Origin: an uncultured Paracoccaceae bacterium
GTDB taxonomy: Bacteria > Pseudomonadota > Alphaproteobacteria > Rhodobacterales > Rhodobacteraceae
Assembly (NCBI GenBank): GCA_947502145.1
Contig: CANMYO010000003.1
Location: forward strand, 124,001-188,000
Length of the DNA stretch: 64,000 nt
Reading direction: 5' to 3'
The notes beneath the pieces are model-generated. The model did no database searches, was not told where the DNA came from, and worked only from the letters and a program-made list of their open reading frames with translations. How positions within the stretch are numbered: the stretch's first letter is position 1; every line of letters starts with the position of its first letter. The translations under genes were made by a program, and so were the position numbers. This document shows, piece after piece, positions 46,344-54,065 of this stretch.

Positions 46344-48419
46344 TCAGGCCTTGATCAGCCCCATGCTTTCCAGTTTCAGGATCACCTGATGGGCGCAATT
46401 GTCGACCTCGACACTTTCTGTTTCAAGCGAGAGTTCGGGATTTTCGGGCACGTCATAGGGATCGGAAATCCCGGTGAACTCTTTAATCTTGCCTTCGCGG
46501 GCAAGCTTGTAGAGCCCCTTGCGGTCGCGGCGTTCACATTCTTCGATGCTGGTGGCGACGTGCACTTCGATAAAGGCCCCGAATTGTTCGACGTCTTCAC
46601 GCACCGCGCGGCGTGTCGTGGCATATGGCGCAATTGGCGCACAGATCGCGATGCCGCCATTCTTGGTGATCTCAGAGGCGACATAGCCGATGCGGCGAAT
46701 GTTGAGGTCGCGGTGTTCCTTTGAGAACCCAAGCTCTGACGACAGGTTTTTGCGCACGATATCACCGTCCAGCAATGTCACCGGACGGCCGCCCATTTCC
46801 ATCAGCTTGACCATCAGCGCATTGGCGACGGTGGATTTACCGGACCCCGAAAAGCCGGTGAAGAACACGGTAAAGCCCTGCTTGGCGCGGGGGGGACGTG
46901 TCTTGCGCAGTTCTTCGACAACCGTGGGAAAGCTGAACCATTCCGGAATTTCCAGCCCTTCGGACAGGCGGCGGCGCAATTCGGTGCCCGAGATGTTGAG
47001 GATCGTCACGTCATCCTTGTCGGTGATCTCGTCCGCCGGTTCGTATTGGGCGCGGTCCTGCACATAGACCATGTGCTTAAAGTCGACCATTTCGATGCCC
47101 ATTTCTTCCTGATGTTCGCGGAACAGCTCCTGCGCATCATAGGGGCCATAAAAGTCTTCACCGGCAGAATTCTTGCCGGGGCCCGCGTGATCGCGGCCAA
47201 CGATGAAATGCGAACAGCCGTGGTTCTTGCGGATCAGCCCGTGCCAGACCGCTTCGCGCGGGCCGGCCATGCGCATCGCAAGGTTCAGCAAGGACATGGT
47301 TGTTGTCGAAGATGGATACTGGTCCAGCACCGCCTCGTAACAGCGCACGCGGGTAAAGTGGTCGATGTCACCCGGTTTGGTCAGGCCGACAACGGGGTGG
47401 ATCAGCAGGTTGGCCTGCGCTTCCTTCGCGGCGCGGAAGGTCAGTTCCTGATGCGCGCGGTGCAGCGGGTTGCGGGTCTGGAAGGCCACAACGCGGCGCC
47501 AGCCCAGCTTGCGGAAATAGGCGCGCAATTCGTTCGGCGTGTCCCGACGCCCCCGGAAATCATAGTGCACGGGCTGCTGGATGCCGGTGACCGGACCGCC
47601 CAGATAGACACTGCCCGCCTGATTGTGCAGGTAGTTGACCGCGGGGTGGGCGCTGTCATCAGCGCCAAAGACCATTTCCGCCTCGCGCGGCTTGTTGGGC
47701 TTGTATTTGTCGGTCACGGTCATCGTCGCCAGGATCACACCTTCCTGATCGCGCAGGGCGATGTCCTGACCGGGTTCGACCGTATCGGCAAAGGCTTCGG
47801 ACACATCGAGGGTGATCGGCATCGGCCAAAGACTGCCGTCCGCAAGGCGCATGTTTTCAACGACGCTTGTGTAGTCTTCTTCGCCAAGGAACCCCTTGAG
47901 CGGATTGAAACCCCCATTCATCAGCAGTTCCAGATCGCAGATTTGGCGCGGGCTAAGGTCGTGGCTGGTCAGGTCAGCGGCGTCCGACTTCATCTTCTGC
48001 GCACTCTCGAATGAGACGTAAAGCTCGGGGATGGGAGCGAGGTTGTATTCCATGACTTGGGTCCTGTGGTTGGGAGGGGGGTGACTGCTGGCAGAGCCGG
48101 TCAGCTCTGCGTGCAGCGCGTCGTATTCTGCAAACTTGCGGGCCAGAAACTGATCTGTCAGCCGGGCCTTTTCTGCTGCCCCGCGCGGGGTCAGCCCATA
48201 GGCAAATCGCTGACGTTTGTCGCTGCTGTCGCGCGCGCCGATCTTGATGAACCCTGCGGCCACCGCTGATTTCAGCTGTGCATTCAGCCGCCCCAGTGAC
48301 ACGCCCAGAACAGAGGCTGTGTGCCGTTGCGATGCATCTGGCGCATGGTCCAGCTGGCGCAACAGGCGAAACAGGGCTTCTTGTTCGTCCGTCATGGGAG
48401 GAGACTTTGTGGTGTTCAC
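46344..48419 (-). CDS. MarR-type EPS regulator fused to ATP sulfurylase / APS kinase
   Basis: One open frame of 691 codons. Residues 9-110 are a winged-helix regulator of the MarR EPS-associated type (SQRHTASVLGVSLGRLNAQL, YGLTPRGAAEKARLTDQFLA, KFAEYDALHAEL). From Met123 (48053) follows a complete bifunctional enzyme that turns sulfate into APS and then PAPS. ATP sulfurylase has TRNPLHRAH (315-323) and GRDHAGPG; APS kinase has the P-loop GFSGSGKST (522-530) and LDGDIVRKNL. These parts are normally separate genes; here no stop lies between them. AGGAC sits 9 bases before ATG 48053, so a separate enzyme may also be made. The regulator start (GTG 48419 or ATG 48395) lacks a clear ribosome-binding site. 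Confidence 0.85.
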   Translation of the reverse strand: MNTTKSPPMTDEQEALFRLLRQLDHAPDASQRHTASVLGVSLGRLNAQLKSAVAAGFIKIGARDSSDKRQRFAYGLTPRGAAEKARLTDQFLARKFAEYDALHAELTGSASSHPPPNHRTQVMEYNLAPIPELYVSFESAQKMKSDAADLTSHDLSPRQICDLELLMNGGFNPLKGFLGEEDYTSVVENMRLADGSLWPMPITLDVSEAFADTVEPGQDIALRDQEGVILATMTVTDKYKPNKPREAEMVFGADDSAHPAVNYLHNQAGSVYLGGPVTGIQQPVHYDFRGRRDTPNELRAYFRKLGWRRVVAFQTRNPLHRAHQELTFRAAKEAQANLLIHPVVGLTKPGDIDHFTRVRCYEAVLDQYPSSTTTMSLLNLAMRMAGPREAVWHGLIRKNHGCSHFIVGRDHAGPGKNSAGEDFYGPYDAQELFREHQEEMGIEMVDFKHMVYVQDRAQYEPADEITDKDDVTILNISGTELRRRLSEGLEIPEWFSFPTVVEELRKTRPPRAKQGFTVFFTGFSGSGKSTVANALMVKLMEMGGRPVTLLDGDIVRKNLSSELGFSKEHRDLNIRRIGYVASEITKNGGIAICAPIAPYATTRRAVREDVEQFGAFIEVHVATSIEECERRDRKGLYKLAREGKIKEFTGISDPYDVPENPELSLETESVEVDNCAHQVILKLESMGLIKA

Positions 48420-48437
48420 GCGATCGACTCAGGGTTT

Positions 48438-48483
48438 GTTCATCGCTGAACGTATTGCACGCGAAGTGTGTTCAAAAAAGAAC
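48438..48483. promoter_or_regulatory. two GTTC-N6-GAAC palindromes, candidate MarR operator
   Basis: GTTCATCGCTGAAC (48438-48451) and GTTCAAAAAAGAAC (48470-48483) share the same arms and spacing, and their centres are 32 bp apart, about three helical turns. They lie 19-64 bp upstream of the fusion gene, and a possible -35 (TTGAAC, minus strand) overlaps the distal one. They differ from the alphaproteobacterial LexA box, which is a direct GTTC repeat. Binding by the fused MarR domain is inference. Confidence 0.45.
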
Positions 48484-48598
48484 AAACATTGTTAACGCTG
48501 TGAAATTGTCGGTTTTTTGCGCAAATGCCACGGTTGGGATCGGGGCGGTCGCCGGTGCTGCCTGATCGGCAGACAGGTCGGGACCGCCCGCTAGGGGG

Positions 48599-49576
48599 TC
48601 ATTCTGCGGCGCTGATGGTTTCGCGAACTTCTTCGTCTTCCTGTTCGGCGAGGAACTTTTCGGCATCAAGTGCCGCCATGCAGCCCATGCCCGCGCTGGT
48701 CACGGCCTGGCGGTAGATGTGGTCGGTCAGATCGCCCGCGGCAAAGACGCCGGGGATGGCGGTGCGGGTGCTGCCGGGGTCGACCACGACATAGCCGCCG
48801 GAATGGGTTTCCAACTGGTCCTTGACCAGTTCGCTGGCGGGCGCGTGACCGATGGCCACAAAGACGCCTTTGCAGGGGATATCCGTGATCTCGCCCGTTT
48901 TGGTGTGCTTGACCTTGATGCCTTCGACGCCCTTGGGGTTATCCTCGCCATAGACTTCGACCAGTTCATGAAACCACAGGGGTTCAATCTTGGGGTTCTT
49001 CATCAGGCGGTTCTCAAGGATCTTTTCTGACCGCAACTCGTCCCGGCGATGCACCAATGTCACCTTGCTGGCAAAATTGGTGAGGAACAGCGCCTCTTCC
49101 ACGGCGGTGTTGCCGCCGCCGATCACCACGATTTCCTGCCCGCGATAGAAAAACCCGTCACAGGTGGCGCAGGCAGAGACGCCAAAGCCCTTGAACGCCT
49201 CTTCCGAGGGCAGGCCCAGCCATTTCGCCCGCGCGCCAGTGGCCAGAATGACCGCATCCGCGGTGACAATCGCGCCGCTGTCGCAGGTTGCGGTAAAGGG
49301 GCGTTTTTGCAGGTCGAGCGAGGTCACGATGTCATGCACGATATTGCAGCCCATGGCGCGGGCGTGGGCCTCCATCCGGACCATGAGGTCGGGGCCCTGA
49401 ACCTCGGTATCGCCGGGCCAGTTTTCAACCTCGGTGGTGGTGGTCAGCTGCCCGCCCGGTTCGATACCCTGGATCAGCATCGGTTCCAGCATGGCGCGGC
49501 TGGCATAGACGCCGGCGGTGTATCCGGCAGGGCCAGAGCCAACAATAAGAACTTTGGTGTGTTGTTGCTTGCTCAT
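48599..49576 (-). CDS. trxB: thioredoxin-disulfide reductase
   Basis: A 325-residue FAD/NADPH enzyme that keeps thioredoxin reduced. The FAD motif is VLIVGSGPAGYTAGVYASRA, the redox centre CATC lies in SACATCDGFFYRGQ, NADPH binding is VIGGGNTAVEEALFL and the C-terminal motif is GVFAAGDLTDHIYRQAVTSA. Length is normal. It is divergent from a small exported protein. The 179 bp to the fusion gene hold a potential hairpin (48543-48590, GGGCGGTC/GACCGCCC arms) without a T run. Confidence 0.98.
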   Translation of the reverse strand: MSKQQHTKVLIVGSGPAGYTAGVYASRAMLEPMLIQGIEPGGQLTTTTEVENWPGDTEVQGPDLMVRMEAHARAMGCNIVHDIVTSLDLQKRPFTATCDSGAIVTADAVILATGARAKWLGLPSEEAFKGFGVSACATCDGFFYRGQEIVVIGGGNTAVEEALFLTNFASKVTLVHRRDELRSEKILENRLMKNPKIEPLWFHELVEVYGEDNPKGVEGIKVKHTKTGEITDIPCKGVFVAIGHAPASELVKDQLETHSGGYVVVDPGSTRTAIPGVFAAGDLTDHIYRQAVTSAGMGCMAALDAEKFLAEQEDEEVRETISAAE

Positions 49577-49682
49577 CTTGATGCCCCTTCATTCATTGCA
49601 GCCTTGCCCATATAGTCGGGAACAGCAGCGGCTTCAAATGGCTGCGACACCAGATATGTTATTTGTGATTGAGAGGCTTGTG

Positions 49683-50054
49683 ATGAAACGAATTATTCTG
49701 ACGTGCGCGACAGGCGTGATGGCGGCGGGCGCGGCTTGGGCGGAACCGATCGACGTGGGCAGCCGCGAGGGTGCAACGTTGCCGCCGCATGAATGTGTCG
49801 AGGGATCGGCCACAACGATCATTTCGATCGCGATCTGCCCGACAGGGTTGGACACAGAGCAACTGGCCGATGTTGGCCGGGCGATATGCGGTGACGTGGT
49901 GCCTTGCGGCGTTTGGGTCTGGGACGACCCGGAAGCCTTGCCGGCAGAAGCGCCGGAAAACCACGACGGTCTGGCGCAAGAGGAAATTGTCTCCGCCCGG
50001 GGCGTCTGGGTCGCTGAGGACAATTCCTTTATTGCAATCGACGTCGCCAACTAG
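49683..50054 (+). CDS. hypothetical exported protein with conserved-looking cysteines
   Basis: 123 residues with a signal peptide (MKRIILTCATGVMAAGAAWA). Mature cysteines occur in PPHECVEGS, IAICPTG, AICGDVVPCGVW, so two disulfides are plausible in the periplasm. The second half is acidic. No family recognised. The ATG at 49683 is preferred over upstream in-frame starts because it begins the signal peptide and GAGAGG precedes it. A bidirectional terminator follows. Confidence 0.7.
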   Translation: MKRIILTCATGVMAAGAAWAEPIDVGSREGATLPPHECVEGSATTIISIAICPTGLDTEQLADVGRAICGDVVPCGVWVWDDPEALPAEAPENHDGLAQEEIVSARGVWVAEDNSFIAIDVAN

Positions 50055-50072
50055 GCCGCCGGAGAGCCAAAG

Positions 50073-50108
50073 AAAAAGCCCCGCAACTGCAAGGTTGCGG
50101 GGCTTTTT
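50073..50108. terminator. bidirectional terminator
   Basis: AAAAA, then a perfect 10-bp stem GCCCCGCAAC/GTTGCGGGGC around 6 bases (50078-50103), then TTTTT. It serves both the exported protein (plus) and the VPLPA-CTERM gene (minus). Confidence 0.92.
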
Positions 50109-50130
50109 GTTGTTACGTTAGCCGGATGGT

Positions 50131-50928
50131 TCAGGCGGCTGCCTTGCGGCGAACCAGACCAAACGCGCCGATGCCGACAAGCAGCAGTGGCAGGCCAGCG
50201 GGCAGCGGAACAGGCGCAGTGATAACTTTCTGCAGTTTCGCGGCGATTGCGGCCTCATAGTCAGCAAAGTCGTCAACCTTGATCACAAAGCCGGTTGTGA
50301 GCGGGTTCGGGATGCTGTTCACGTCAACAACCATACCATTGGCTGCGTTCCCTGCGGTGCCCAGACCAGCAAGCTTGGCCATATTGGCCAGGTCGGTTGC
50401 AGTCAGACCGCTGCCGACACCTTCGAAGCTGATGCCGTCAACGCCGTTGTTGTGCGCGGCAAGTGCAGCTGCTTCGGCAAGGGCCTGTGCATTGCTCTGG
50501 CAGCAGGGCCGTCCGTCTGTTGTGATGTTGAACATCGTCAGGTCGGACAGGCCGCCGGCGTTGTTGAACAGGTTGTAAAGGTAGTTGATCGCAGAGGCTG
50601 TCTGCGTGCTGGAACCATTCTGGTAAGTCGCCGTGCTCACGGCGGTCTGTAGCGCGCCAATGTTACCAGCTGTCACCACCATTGGACCCCAGATCGTTGA
50701 ATTGCTGGACCCGAACTGAGTCACGGCAACACGGTACTGGTTGCCAGCAGGATCTGTGGGGATCGAACCAAGCGCTGTCGAAAGGGCAGTCTTGACGGTG
50801 TTGAAGTTGCTGGAACCAACACTCCCTGACCCATCGAGCGAGAAGCCCAGGTCAATCACGGCTGCGAAGGAGGCTGTGGCGCTCATCACGGCAATACCTG
50901 CCGCTGCCACGAGATTTCTAAATTTCAT
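50131..50928 (-). CDS. VPLPA-CTERM surface protein with von Willebrand A-like (DUF1194) domain
   Basis: 265 residues. A signal peptide (MKFRNLVAAAGIAVMSATAS) is followed by a vWA fold with the metal-site motif DGSGSVG (D-x-S-x-S) and ITTDGRPC. The C-terminus is a VPLPA-CTERM sorting signal: VPLPAGLPLLLVGIGAFGLV, then RRKAAA. Such tails are known to be processed by exosortase-type enzymes, often in species making exopolysaccharide. The protein is probably displayed or released at the surface and may bind a ligand through a metal. No exosortase gene is in the window. Symmetric motifs lie in the 293 bp upstream. Confidence 0.88.
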   Translation of the reverse strand: MKFRNLVAAAGIAVMSATASFAAVIDLGFSLDGSGSVGSSNFNTVKTALSTALGSIPTDPAGNQYRVAVTQFGSSNSTIWGPMVVTAGNIGALQTAVSTATYQNGSSTQTASAINYLYNLFNNAGGLSDLTMFNITTDGRPCCQSNAQALAEAAALAAHNNGVDGISFEGVGSGLTATDLANMAKLAGLGTAGNAANGMVVDVNSIPNPLTTGFVIKVDDFADYEAAIAAKLQKVITAPVPLPAGLPLLLVGIGAFGLVRRKAAA

Positions 50929-51040
50929 TCTTTTTACTCCGATAAACTGGGAGACCGTTTAGGATTACAACTCAACGCGGCTACATGCGCCGAACCGCCA
51001 TCTCCCCATTGATGACAAGCCCAACAAAAACGGGCCTAGG

Positions 51041-51089
51041 CTTACTTTACGTTAAGAATGCCTTACTGTTAAGGCAGAAAATCCTTACT
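51041..51089. promoter_or_regulatory. three phased CTTACT repeats and a palindrome
   Basis: CTTACT occurs at 51041-51046, 51062-51067 and 51084-51089, spaced 21 and 22 bp, about two helical turns each. The middle copy is part of a perfect palindrome TGCCTTA-CTGT-TAAGGCA (51059-51076). The array lies about 110-160 bp upstream of the VPLPA-CTERM gene. Regulator unknown. Confidence 0.35.
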
Positions 51090-51113
51090 TTTCCCAATTT
51101 CTGCCGTGATTCC

Positions 51114-51168
51114 CGCAACAATTCGCCGGTGTCAAAACATTGTTGCGTGAAATTGAAATAATGTTGCG
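51114..51168. promoter_or_regulatory. inverted repeat plus third half-site upstream of the Lrp gene
   Basis: CGCAACAAT (51114-51122) and ATTGTTGCG (51139-51147) form a perfect 9-bp inverted repeat. A third half-site, TGTTGCG (51162-51168), lies exactly 21 bp from the matching part of the second. All are 54-108 bp upstream of the Lrp/AsnC start, where autoregulation by this family commonly acts. Confidence 0.45.
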
Positions 51169-51221
51169 CGCAAATCGCCGAAAGCGTATGATTCGGAAAA
51201 CGCGAATGTGGAGAAATTTGG

Positions 51222-51722
51222 ATGCCCGGAACCAAGCTTGACGAGATCGATCGCACGATTCTCGCGGAATTACAGGCTGATGGGCGCATGACAAACGTGG
51301 AATTGGCCAAGCGGGTCGGCATTTCCGCACCGCCCTGCCTGCGTCGTGTCCGGACCCTTGAAGAGCAGGGATTCATACGCGGATATCACGCTGATGTGGA
51401 CGCCCGCGAACTGGGATTCGAAGTGCAGGTATTTGCCATGGTCGGGCTGGTCAGTCAGGCCGAAGCGGACCTGACCATGTTCGAGGAACGGTGCCAGAAA
51501 TGGCCGCTGGTCCGCGAATGCCACATGCTGAACGGCGAGGTGGATTTCATTCTGAAATGCGTTGCGCCGGATTTGCTGTCATTCCAACGGTTCCTGACCG
51601 GGCAACTGACCTCGGCCCCGAATGTGGCCAGCGTCAAGACCTCTTTGGTCATCCGGGGCGCAAAGGATGAACCGGGCGTCCCGTTTGACGTGCTGGAAGA
51701 ACGGCTTGCGCGGGACGCTTAG
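51222..51722 (+). CDS. Lrp/AsnC family transcriptional regulator
   Basis: 166 residues. The N-terminal helix-turn-helix is LDEIDRTILAELQADGRMTN plus VELAKRVGISAPPCLRRVRT. The C-terminal RAM effector domain follows (MVGLVSQAEADLTMFEERC, ECHMLNGEVDFILKCVAPDL). It probably senses an amino acid and acts as a dimer or octamer. It may control itself (half-sites at 51114-51168) and perhaps neighbours. The stop overlaps the Hint gene tail-to-tail (TTAG). Confidence 0.95.
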   Translation: MPGTKLDEIDRTILAELQADGRMTNVELAKRVGISAPPCLRRVRTLEEQGFIRGYHADVDARELGFEVQVFAMVGLVSQAEADLTMFEERCQKWPLVRECHMLNGEVDFILKCVAPDLLSFQRFLTGQLTSAPNVASVKTSLVIRGAKDEPGVPFDVLEERLARDA

Positions 51723-52519
51723 GCGACTTCGAAAAGATCAAGATCACGCAGCTGAATCCGCGGATGCAGCATGCTGCCAAAGTCCTGCAACGTGTCCTTG
51801 TGCGGGAAAAGCGACATCAACAGCGACAGCATATCGCTACGCAGGCCAAGCGTATGGGCCGCGCCGGGGTGCAGGGTTTCAATCCCGATCCCGTTGACAT
51901 TGATCAGGCAGTGATCATCAAACCCCAGCTGGTAGCAATGCACCGGCGCAATGGGTTTCAGTTCAATAATCTGGCTTTGGTCGATGAAATCACGCACCGG
52001 AATGAACGCGGCGTCCGACCCGGTCAGCGTGCGGACACCGGGGGCGTGGTGAATCACGCGGGCACCGGGGCCAAGAACCACGTCAGGTGAGGGGCGCCCC
52101 AGGCCAAGCGCATCCGCGGTGACGCGGGTCATGCTGCCCATTTCGGGCCGCGCATTCTGGGCACCGGGCACGATTGTCATGGTGCCATGCCATTTCAGCG
52201 TTTGCAGCCCGTGACTTGCGGTCATGACCTGATCGCCGGGCAACAGATCTTCGACCGCGCGGGGACCCGCATCGGTCTGGACGATTGCACCCCGCCCGAT
52301 GGCGGCAAAGGAGTCTTCGAATGCGGGCAGCGCCGGGGCAAGCCGGGTGGATTCGATGATTTCAGATTCGGGGGTCAGATGGGCGATCTCATATTTGCGC
52401 ATTAGAGGCTTTGCGCGCTGAGATCGCCCGTCTTGAGGAGCGATACGGCCAGACAGGCCAACCGACTTACTATTACTACGCACCGCGAGGCCGGCGGCGC
52501 TTGATGGGGTCGTCTTCAT
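51719..52519 (-). CDS. Hint-domain (hedgehog/intein-type) protein
   Basis: 266 residues from the ATG at 52519, which has AAGGTGAG upstream. The Hint core begins GAIVQTDAGPRAVEDLLPGD and QVMTASHGLQTLKWHG. Later blocks are HAPGVRTL, FIPVRDFID and HCLINVNGIGIETLHPGAAH. This bacterial Hint type is common in Rhodobacteraceae, often at the end of large secreted proteins; here it is nearly stand-alone with about 60 extra N-terminal residues. The usual Hint first residue is Cys or Ser; here the position seems to be Ala or Ile, so self-splicing is doubtful. Function unknown. Confidence 0.8.
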   Translation of the reverse strand: MKTTPSSAAGLAVRSNSKSVGLSGRIAPQDGRSQRAKPLMRKYEIAHLTPESEIIESTRLAPALPAFEDSFAAIGRGAIVQTDAGPRAVEDLLPGDQVMTASHGLQTLKWHGTMTIVPGAQNARPEMGSMTRVTADALGLGRPSPDVVLGPGARVIHHAPGVRTLTGSDAAFIPVRDFIDQSQIIELKPIAPVHCYQLGFDDHCLINVNGIGIETLHPGAAHTLGLRSDMLSLLMSLFPHKDTLQDFGSMLHPRIQLRDLDLFEVA

Positions 52520-52837
52520 GTGTCTCACCTTCCGGTTCGTCACAAATGTCGGCCCCCACCGACAACATCTGAGGAGCGTTGCTGTTAACCTGAATGTGGC
52601 GAATGGGGTCGCATTCTGTCAAAATGTTTCGCAGAATGGCGCAACGGGTTGATCAATCATGGCCCGAAACGGTGGATTGTTCACGCAGCGTGGCTGAACC
52701 TGCCACATTTGTCGGGGCTGGCCGGCAATCAAGGCCACGAATCGCGTCCGGATTCTTGCAGAACAAAGAAAGGGCCGCGCAACCAGTCGGTTACGCAGCC
52801 CCTTTGCCCTGGGAAGGCTATTGGTTGAGGAGGGACG
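52520..52837. other. 318-bp region between the Hint gene and a small-protein gene
   Basis: It contains the Hint ribosome-binding site and presumed promoter at one end and the small-protein terminator (52769-52805) at the other. Open frames across it are Arg/Ser-rich with no ribosome-binding site and look non-coding. Nothing else could be supported. Confidence 0.6.
52769..52805 (-). terminator. terminator of the 63-residue protein gene
   Basis: On the minus strand AAAGGG pairs with CCCTTT at the base, and an inner stem of about 10 bp with two wobbles closes on a 4-base loop. The run TTTCTTTG follows. It lies 33 bp past the stop of the small protein. Confidence 0.75.
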
Positions 52838-53029
52838 TCAGGCGCTGGCAGCCAGAAAGACACCTTTGGGCATGGGGGGAAGCGTGACCTTGGCGCTGCT
52901 GTCAGCGTCCTCAAGGCGACGCGCGATCATCTCCTGCCGCCGTGCGCCGCGTTCCCACGGCATCTTGGTGGTGCAGGCCTCTGCCTCTTTGATGGTGTTG
53001 CGCATCCAGCGTGCTGTCTTCTTTTTCAT
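52838..53029 (-). CDS. small basic protein, 63 residues, unknown function
   Basis: It begins [20 protein letters not shown] and contains [19 protein letters not shown]. It is basic, helical-looking and soluble, and has a single Cys. AGGAG lies 8 bases upstream of the ATG. I think I recognise near-identical small proteins from other Rhodobacteraceae, but no function is known. It has its own terminator. The 280 bp upstream (53030-53309) contain an AT-rich patch around 53117-53145, possibly its promoter, and no other gene. Confidence 0.65.
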   Translation of the reverse strand: MKKKTARWMRNTIKEAEACTTKMPWERGARRQEMIARRLEDADSSAKVTLPPMPKGVFLAASA

Positions 53030-53309
53030 CTTTACTGCTCCTGATCTCTTAATTCGGTGCCGGTGTTTGTTTCGGCGTTGAGAACAGTTTGTCCTTGGGA
53101 TGGGGCGGGAGTTGGGCAATGGCGCAATTTTCTAAAAATTTTTTGCAGATTGAATGTGGCGCGGTGAAGGGGCGGTTAATGGCGGCGCGATCCTACGAAA
53201 AACAAGGGCGTTGTTGCGCAATCAGGGGGTAATTGGGCGTGGATCGCGGGATTGTTTCCGGGCAACTTCGGCAGGAATAGGGCAGCGCCGTGCCGCAATC
53301 CTGCCTAGA

Positions 53310-54065
53310 TCAGAGCCGGATGGTCGCGATCAGCCGGCCGTAGTCAGCCTCTTTCTGGTGCACCGACCGGCGGTAGCTGAAGAATCGCGCCGGATCCGCA
53401 TAGGTGCAGTGGCACGTCCATGTCGCTTCACCAATGCCGGCTTCGCGCAAACGCCAAAGCCCATAGCCGGGCAGGTCAAACAGCAGCCGATCCCCCGCAC
53501 CATTGGCAAAGAAGCGGGCAGAGACCGGGTCGCTGTCAAGAAAGCGGTCCATGAACTCCGGCCCGACCTCGTAGTTGCGCTGGCTGATGGTGGGGCCGAT
53601 GACAGCGACGGTGCGGCTGCGATCAGCGCCAAGGCTTTCCATCGCGGTGAGGGTCTGTTCCAGCACCCCGTCAAGCGCGCCCTGCCACCCCGCATGGGCC
53701 GCGCCAATCACGCCCGCGTCATGATCGGCAAACAGGACTGGCTGGCAGTCGGCGGTCAGCACCGACAACGCAAGGCCGGGGGTTGCGGTGACCAGCGCGT
53801 CGGCCCTGGGTTTGTCTGCGGTTGGTGCCGTGGCGGTCACAACATCCGCCGAATGCACCTGATGCACCCCGACAAGGGCGGTGGCGGGAAGCCCCATCTT
53901 CTGCGCCACGCGGGCGCGGTTGATCGCGACAATCTCGTGCTGGTCAGAGCTGCCGGTGCCGCAGTTCAGCCCTTCGAAAACGCCCGATGACGCGCCGCCG
54001 GCGCGGGTGAAAAAACCGTGTCGGACGTTTGCAAGCAGATCGTCTGTAATAACGTCCAGTGTCAT
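53310..54065 (-). CDS. pgeF: peptidoglycan editing factor PgeF (YfiH/laccase-domain)
   Basis: About 251 residues. The copper/zinc polyphenol-oxidase-like fold has FFTRAGGASSGVFEGLN, GVHQVHSADV, TADCQPVLFADHDAGVIG, AAHAGWQGALDGVL and CHCTYADPARFFSYRR. In E. coli the family removes L-Ser-containing precursors from cell-wall synthesis. The ATG at 54065 overlaps the stop of the MidA-like gene (ATGA). It is last in lgt-MidA-pgeF. Confidence 0.94.
   Translation of the reverse strand: MTLDVITDDLLANVRHGFFTRAGGASSGVFEGLNCGTGSSDQHEIVAINRARVAQKMGLPATALVGVHQVHSADVVTATAPTADKPRADALVTATPGLALSVLTADCQPVLFADHDAGVIGAAHAGWQGALDGVLEQTLTAMESLGADRSRTVAVIGPTISQRNYEVGPEFMDRFLDSDPVSARFFANGAGDRLLFDLPGYGLWRLREAGIGEATWTCHCTYADPARFFSYRRSVHQKEADYGRLIATIRL

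Noticed and set aside
48054-48105. Simple frameshift explanation for the MarR-Sat fusion
   Set aside because: A run of six G (48080s) could slip, but none of the three frames gives an early stop before the enzyme start, so a one-base error would not obviously restore two separate genes.
48438-48483. LexA/SOS boxes
   Set aside because: Alphaproteobacterial LexA sites are direct GTTC-N7-GTTC repeats; these are inverted with a 6-bp spacer.
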